In this document: positions 61,261-64,000 of the stretch, one piece after another | How the letters are laid out: every line of letters begins with the position of its first letter | How positions within the stretch are numbered: the stretch's first letter is position 1 | Assembly: GCF_005405145.1 (NCBI RefSeq) | Contig: NZ_BJDM01000001.1 | Coordinates: 62,001-126,000 of the forward strand | DNA from: Paucilactobacillus kaifaensis | Lineage (GTDB): Bacteria; Bacillota; Bacilli; Lactobacillales; Lactobacillaceae | Direction of reading: 5' to 3' | DNA: 64,000 nt | Program-made: the position numbers and the translations under genes | Notes under the pieces: model-generated | The model's database searches: none | The model's input: only the letters and a program-made list of their open reading frames with translations | Told to the model about the DNA's origin: nothing

Positions 61261-61383
61261 CAGAGTGTTCATTCAACCGGGTAAATGTCGAAAGCTAAGT
61301 TAATTAATCATTGTTTGCGAATTTGGCGAATAATGGTTAATTAATTTAGCTCTAGCCATTTGGTTGAATTGACACGTTTCAGC
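61261..61383 (+). repeat. Interspersed palindromic element, copy C3
   Basis: Plus-strand reading: CAGAGTGTTCATTCAACC, AAATGTCGAAAGCTAAGTT, inner stem (TTAATTAATCATTGT type), TTTAGCTCTAGCCATTTGG and the end TTGACACGTTTCAGC. The same boxes frame C1 although arms differ. It abuts the ribosome-binding site of the aminotransferase. Confidence 0.75.
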
Positions 61384-61483
61384 AACAAAGCACTAATCAA
61401 ACTATATTGATGTTCAACCCAAGTAATACAAGATAAACCGCGATTGAACTTCATACATCCGTGATCAATTAGCACCTAACAAC

Positions 61484-61521
61484 AAAAACCCCTCACAGTC
61501 ACTTAACATGACTGCAAGGGG
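61484..61521 (-). terminator. Attenuator terminator of the aminotransferase operon
   Basis: 13-base arms 61489-61501 and 61509-61521 pair (CCCCTTGCAGTCA with TGACTGTGAGGGG), U-tract on the minus strand. The segment TGACTGTGTGGG at 61555-61544 copies the second arm and can capture the first, preventing terminator formation. Confidence 0.85.
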
Positions 61522-61614
61522 TTCATTGGTACTACTTTCCCAGCCCACACAGTCAATTACCGTGATCTGTGCAGCCGGTTTATTTCAACCTAAAAGACTT
61601 TCGGCTCCCACAAA

Positions 61615-61680
61615 TCACACATGGAAAAACCGGAAGTAATATCGGCAATTATTCAATTGAGTTTGTGATACTTGAACCAT
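61615..61680 (-). CDS. 21-codon aromatic leader peptide
   Basis: ATG 61680 has AAAGGAG 9 bases upstream. The peptide starts MVQVSQTQLNNC and continues R-Y-Y-F-R-F-F-H-V before TGA. Five of the last nine residues are Tyr or Phe, with one His. The Arg-Phe codons 17-18 contain CCGGTTT, complementary to AAACCGG at 61581-61575, so translation can control folding downstream. This matches classical amino-acid attenuation leaders. Confidence 0.75.
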   Translation of the reverse strand: MVQVSQTQLNNCRYYFRFFHV

Positions 61681-61713
61681 AATTAAAAACTCCTTTGAAA
61701 TAAATATGCTTTT

Positions 61714-61741
61714 ATCATACCATTTTAATTTTTATAATCAA
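61714..61741 (-). promoter_or_regulatory. Promoter of the leader-aminotransferase operon
   Basis: -35 TTGATT (61741-61736), 16-bp spacer, -10 TATGAT (61719-61714). Start of transcription expected near 61707. Confidence 0.6.
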
Positions 61742-61780
61742 TCCTTAATTTTAAGTTCATTAGCAAAGACGACTATTAAT

Positions 61781-62215
61781 CTATTTACTCCATTTCATGT
61801 GGAGCTCCTGCTCACCAGTTTCAGCATCAAATGATTTTGCAATAATCGTAAAATTATTAGCTTGATAAAATTTAATAGCAGCTATATTTTTGACGAATAC
61901 TCCTAAGTCTAATTCAGAGTGATCCTCTTTTAATGCCATAACAATTGCCTTACCGATGCCACTACACCGATATTTATGCGCAACAAATATCCCCGCAATA
62001 TAATTACCAACAAGCCCTGTGAATCCAACAATCGCATTGTCTTTTTTAACTATATAAACATTAGCTGATGCAATTTGCGTTCTAACATCATCGACAGCAT
62101 TTGACCAATATGACGGCTCAATAAAGTCATGGGCTTCCAAATTACTTGTCAGCCAAATCTGCATAATTTGGTTTAATTCTAACTTATTAATGTATTTTAA
62201 ACGCTTTACTTCCAT
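61781..62215 (-). CDS. GNAT-family N-acetyltransferase
   Basis: A 144-residue acetyltransferase of the GNAT fold. The acetyl-CoA loop is seen as H-K-Y-R-C-S-G-I-G-K-A (Q/RxxGxG/A type) near residue 83, and F-Y-Q-A-N-N-F near 115. Substrate unknown; size and pattern resemble the YjaB/RimI-like group. ATG 62215 is preferred to 62218 for spacing to AGGAG. The next promoter downstream is that of the leader peptide. Confidence 0.85.
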   Translation of the reverse strand: MEVKRLKYINKLELNQIMQIWLTSNLEAHDFIEPSYWSNAVDDVRTQIASANVYIVKKDNAIVGFTGLVGNYIAGIFVAHKYRCSGIGKAIVMALKEDHSELDLGVFVKNIAAIKFYQANNFTIIAKSFDAETGEQELHMKWSK

Positions 62216-62239
62216 CATTACTCCTAATTGTCACGATGT

Positions 62240-62255
62240 TGTTTCACATGAAACA
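62240..62255. promoter_or_regulatory. parS-like palindrome (copy 6)
   Basis: TGTTTCACATGAAACA: 15 of 16 match to the ParB target, between the GNAT start and the small-RNA promoter. Confidence 0.6.
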
Positions 62256-62288
62256 GTGCAATTCATCCCACAATTATTTAATGTTCAG

Positions 62289-62317
62289 TTACCTTCACAA
62301 CATAATTATGTTATACT
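62289..62317 (+). promoter_or_regulatory. Promoter of the small RNA
   Basis: -35 TTACCT (62289-62294), 17-bp spacer, -10 TATACT (62312-62317). No plus-strand gene follows. Confidence 0.55.
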
Positions 62318-62323
62318 ATCTCC

Positions 62324-62436
62324 CGAAGGTGCCAAATCTTAGCGAACGGAAGACGTTCGTTGCGTGTTTACACGCCGCGCTCTAATACTGAGCGTTTTAA
62401 CAGCCACTACCGACTACTTAGGTGGCTGTTTTTTTT
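62324..62436 (+). ncRNA. Candidate small RNA with four stem-loops
   Basis: About 113 bases with successive hairpins: GCGAACG/CGTTCGT, GCGTG/CACGC, CGCTC/GAGCG, and the terminator AACAGCCAC/GTGGCTGTT with eight Us. It has its own promoter and no reading frame with a ribosome-binding site. I do not recognise it as tmRNA, SRP RNA, 6S, RNase P or a known riboswitch. Confidence 0.6.
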
Positions 62437-62442
62437 GTGCCA

Positions 62443-63999
62443 TTAAATCAAACTTTTAAAAATTTGATCCACAATCGCATCCCCTGACCGAAACGTAACA
62501 TCATTAATATATGGTCGTGGACTAGCAGTCGTAAACCACTGTTTACCCTCCGTTGGAATTCCCCAAACATACAAATGTTGATTAGCTTCACCATCTACAA
62601 TCAACTGTTGCGTTACAGTATCAACATTCAAAGCACCAGTCTTAAATTCTGTACCATCAGCTAAAACCAATTCGTGTGGTTGTGCTAATTTATCAGCAAG
62701 TAAATGCTGCATTAACTGATTTTGACTCTGTTCGACCTTAATAGATGGCAACCGTGCCTCCAATAAATAGTCAGCTGTGTATCGTTGCTCTGGTTTTAAC
62801 TTTGACCAAGTAACAAATTTAGCTACGTGCTCATCTGTATCAACCATCATTTCTGGTCCTAGTATTTTAACAATTCCAGCTAAAACTAATGCTCGTAGCT
62901 CTTCAATTCTAATTTCTGGTGGTCCAACCGCTAAATGTGAGTTTTCATAATTAAATTGACCTAAAAAGTCCTTGCGATAATCATCTGGACTCAAAAGCTG
63001 ATAATTAACAATTTGCCGTAACACGTCGCGAATATCACGAAAAACTTCTAGTGCTGAGGTTAAAGGACCTGTTTTTGTTCCTTCATTAGCAGCATCTGCA
63101 TCTCGTTGTAAATAGTCAGCCATTACTTCAGGGTCCGAACTATCACCAATAAACTTAGTGGGATTCATTAATTTTTCCCAATTAAAATAATCGTCACTAT
63201 CAATCTCAGATTGCAAAACTACCTGGGTTGGATCTGTTGCCAAAGCAAATTGTGTTAAAAATTTCTCAACATTCATTTGTGAATATTTTTGCTGAATTAG
63301 TTTTTCGTAATAAACATATTCAACCTCATGATGGGCCATTGTTAAAAAATCTTCTCCAGCAATCCCACCTTTTAATTGAACATCATGAAACCATTTTGGC
63401 GTAAAAAAGTGAGCCGTTGCTCGTTCATCATTCTTTTTTTCATTACGTCCTTTGGCTCGCAGTGGCACCCCTAGGCGTGAACCTGCTACAATTTTTGGTT
63501 CTCGACCAGAAGCATGATAAACCAATTGACCGGCACTAGCACGTGTAAACTTACCACCACGACCGGTGGTTAACATAGCGACTGCATCAAAAAAGCTTAG
63601 TCCGAGTCCTCGAGCAATCATCGTTTGACCCGCTGCCAAGTTTTCAAAATCGTACTCTTGTGGCTGTGTTGGATAAATGTAATTAATCCCAACTTGATTA
63701 GCAAACTGGCGTAGTTTAACTTGCTCTGGAGTAGGTTTGTTTTCACAATGTCCTAGCGCCATCACAACATAGTCCGCATGCAGCTCATGATTACTAGTTT
63801 GAACTAGGTATTCATTTTCATTCACTCCAGATTGAACCTTAATTGCTTCTTCATACACCATTGATAAAGTGATTTCAGCAATTAAACGGGTTTGTAAATA
63901 TTCATAAAACCAATTCAAATAAACACCGAATAGTCCCCGTGAGGCATACCCATTGCTCTTCAGATCTGTGATTTCGTTTAGTAACTCTTTTTTTTGTGC
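62443..63999 (-). CDS. FAD/NAD(P)-binding protein, N-terminus outside window
   Basis: The frame is open to the right edge (at least 518 codons), so the dinucleotide-binding N-terminus is missing; TTG 63918 inside it is not a start. Visible are D-Y-V-V-M-A-L-G-H, the R-G-L-G-L-S-F-F-D-A strand and a G-R-G-G-K-F-T loop, which fit the large NAD_binding_9 group of uncharacterised FAD/NAD(P) proteins of lactic bacteria. Cytoplasmic, function unknown. The C-terminal end is just downstream (plus strand) of the small RNA terminator. Confidence 0.8.
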   Translation of the reverse strand, partial: AQKKELLNEITDLKSNGYASRGLFGVYLNWFYEYLQTRLIAEITLSMVYEEAIKVQSGVNENEYLVQTSNHELHADYVVMALGHCENKPTPEQVKLRQFANQVGINYIYPTQPQEYDFENLAAGQTMIARGLGLSFFDAVAMLTTGRGGKFTRASAGQLVYHASGREPKIVAGSRLGVPLRAKGRNEKKNDERATAHFFTPKWFHDVQLKGGIAGEDFLTMAHHEVEYVYYEKLIQQKYSQMNVEKFLTQFALATDPTQVVLQSEIDSDDYFNWEKLMNPTKFIGDSSDPEVMADYLQRDADAANEGTKTGPLTSALEVFRDIRDVLRQIVNYQLLSPDDYRKDFLGQFNYENSHLAVGPPEIRIEELRALVLAGIVKILGPEMMVDTDEHVAKFVTWSKLKPEQRYTADYLLEARLPSIKVEQSQNQLMQHLLADKLAQPHELVLADGTEFKTGALNVDTVTQQLIVDGEANQHLYVWGIPTEGKQWFTTASPRPYINDVTFRSGDAIVDQIFKSLI

Positions 64000-64000
64000 A

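Noticed and set aside
61484-61707. T-box or lysine riboswitch upstream of the aminotransferase
   Set aside because: No T-box sequence (TGGNACC-type) with a specifier loop and no lysine-riboswitch core was found; the leader frame with Tyr/Phe codons and the competing hairpins explain the region better.
62324-62436. Glycine riboswitch (CCGAAGG..GC start)
   Set aside because: Only the first few bases resemble the glycine aptamer; the following conserved parts are absent and no plus-strand gene follows.

Overview
The window reads as chromosomal DNA of a low-GC Gram-positive lactic acid bacterium, most likely a member of the Lactobacillaceae. Indicators are a malolactic locus, oleate hydratase, PepO, a KxYKxGKxW-type signal peptide on a LysM autolysin, an LVIS_2131-like protein, CcpA-type cre boxes, GlnR boxes and AGGAGG ribosome-binding sites. 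I cannot place the genus. Both window ends cut genes (a nucleobase permease on the left, an FAD/NAD(P)-binding protein on the right). I see no rRNA, tRNA, insertion sequence, prophage or CRISPR array.

Layout. 0-9.5 kb: purine permeases, a menaquinone methyltransferase, PepO, a MoxR-type ATPase/VWA metallopeptidase operon, and a DNA glycosylase. 9.2-15.3 kb: redox and small genes, including a flavin disulfide reductase divergent from a HypR-like regulator, then a choloylglycine-hydrolase homologue and an NAD(P)HX epimerase. 15.5-26.5 kb: transport and osmotic or nitrogen functions (BCCT carrier, fused amino-acid ABC protein, AmtB with two GlnR boxes) and the lytSR-lrgAB module. 26.6-32.6 kb: a small protein, a GH73-LysM autolysin, and an acyl-CoA dehydrogenase/EtfBA set unusual for a lactobacillus. 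32.7-37 kb: a MerR/SDR pair, a PatB-type C-S lyase and an MFS pump. 37.2-47.2 kb: a defence block with an Mrr-like nuclease, a type I restriction system (hsdR-hsdM-hsdS) with its own tyrosine recombinase and inverted silent specificity cassettes, and an ADP-ribosylglycohydrolase. 47.5-64 kb: SDRs, oleate hydratase, glucokinase plus MFS carrier, a MefA-like pump, the mle locus, an aminotransferase/EIIC operon, a GNAT, a probable small RNA and the edge gene.

The most interesting material lies between genes. (1) A 16-codon leader peptide ahead of the MefA-like pump has the residues I-F-V-V at positions 5-8, the register of the macrolide-stalling Erm leader peptides, and is followed by alternative hairpins over the pump's ribosome-binding site. 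(2) A 21-codon leader peptide with a Tyr-Tyr-Phe-Arg-Phe-Phe-His run precedes the aminotransferase operon and is followed by mutually exclusive antiterminator and terminator hairpins: a peptide-leader attenuator where a T-box would be expected. (3) A family of at least eight interspersed palindromic elements shares short conserved ends and has arms that differ in sequence but stay self-complementary; three of them supply the TAG stop codon of the upstream gene. (4) The hsdS locus is laid out for inversion-driven specificity switching. (5) Six parS-like 16-mers are scattered through the window. (6) The malolactic enzyme gene is interrupted by a single in-frame TAG. (7) A four-hairpin RNA with its own promoter and terminator lies near the right end.

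All identifications come from reading motifs and remembered family features; no database search was run.
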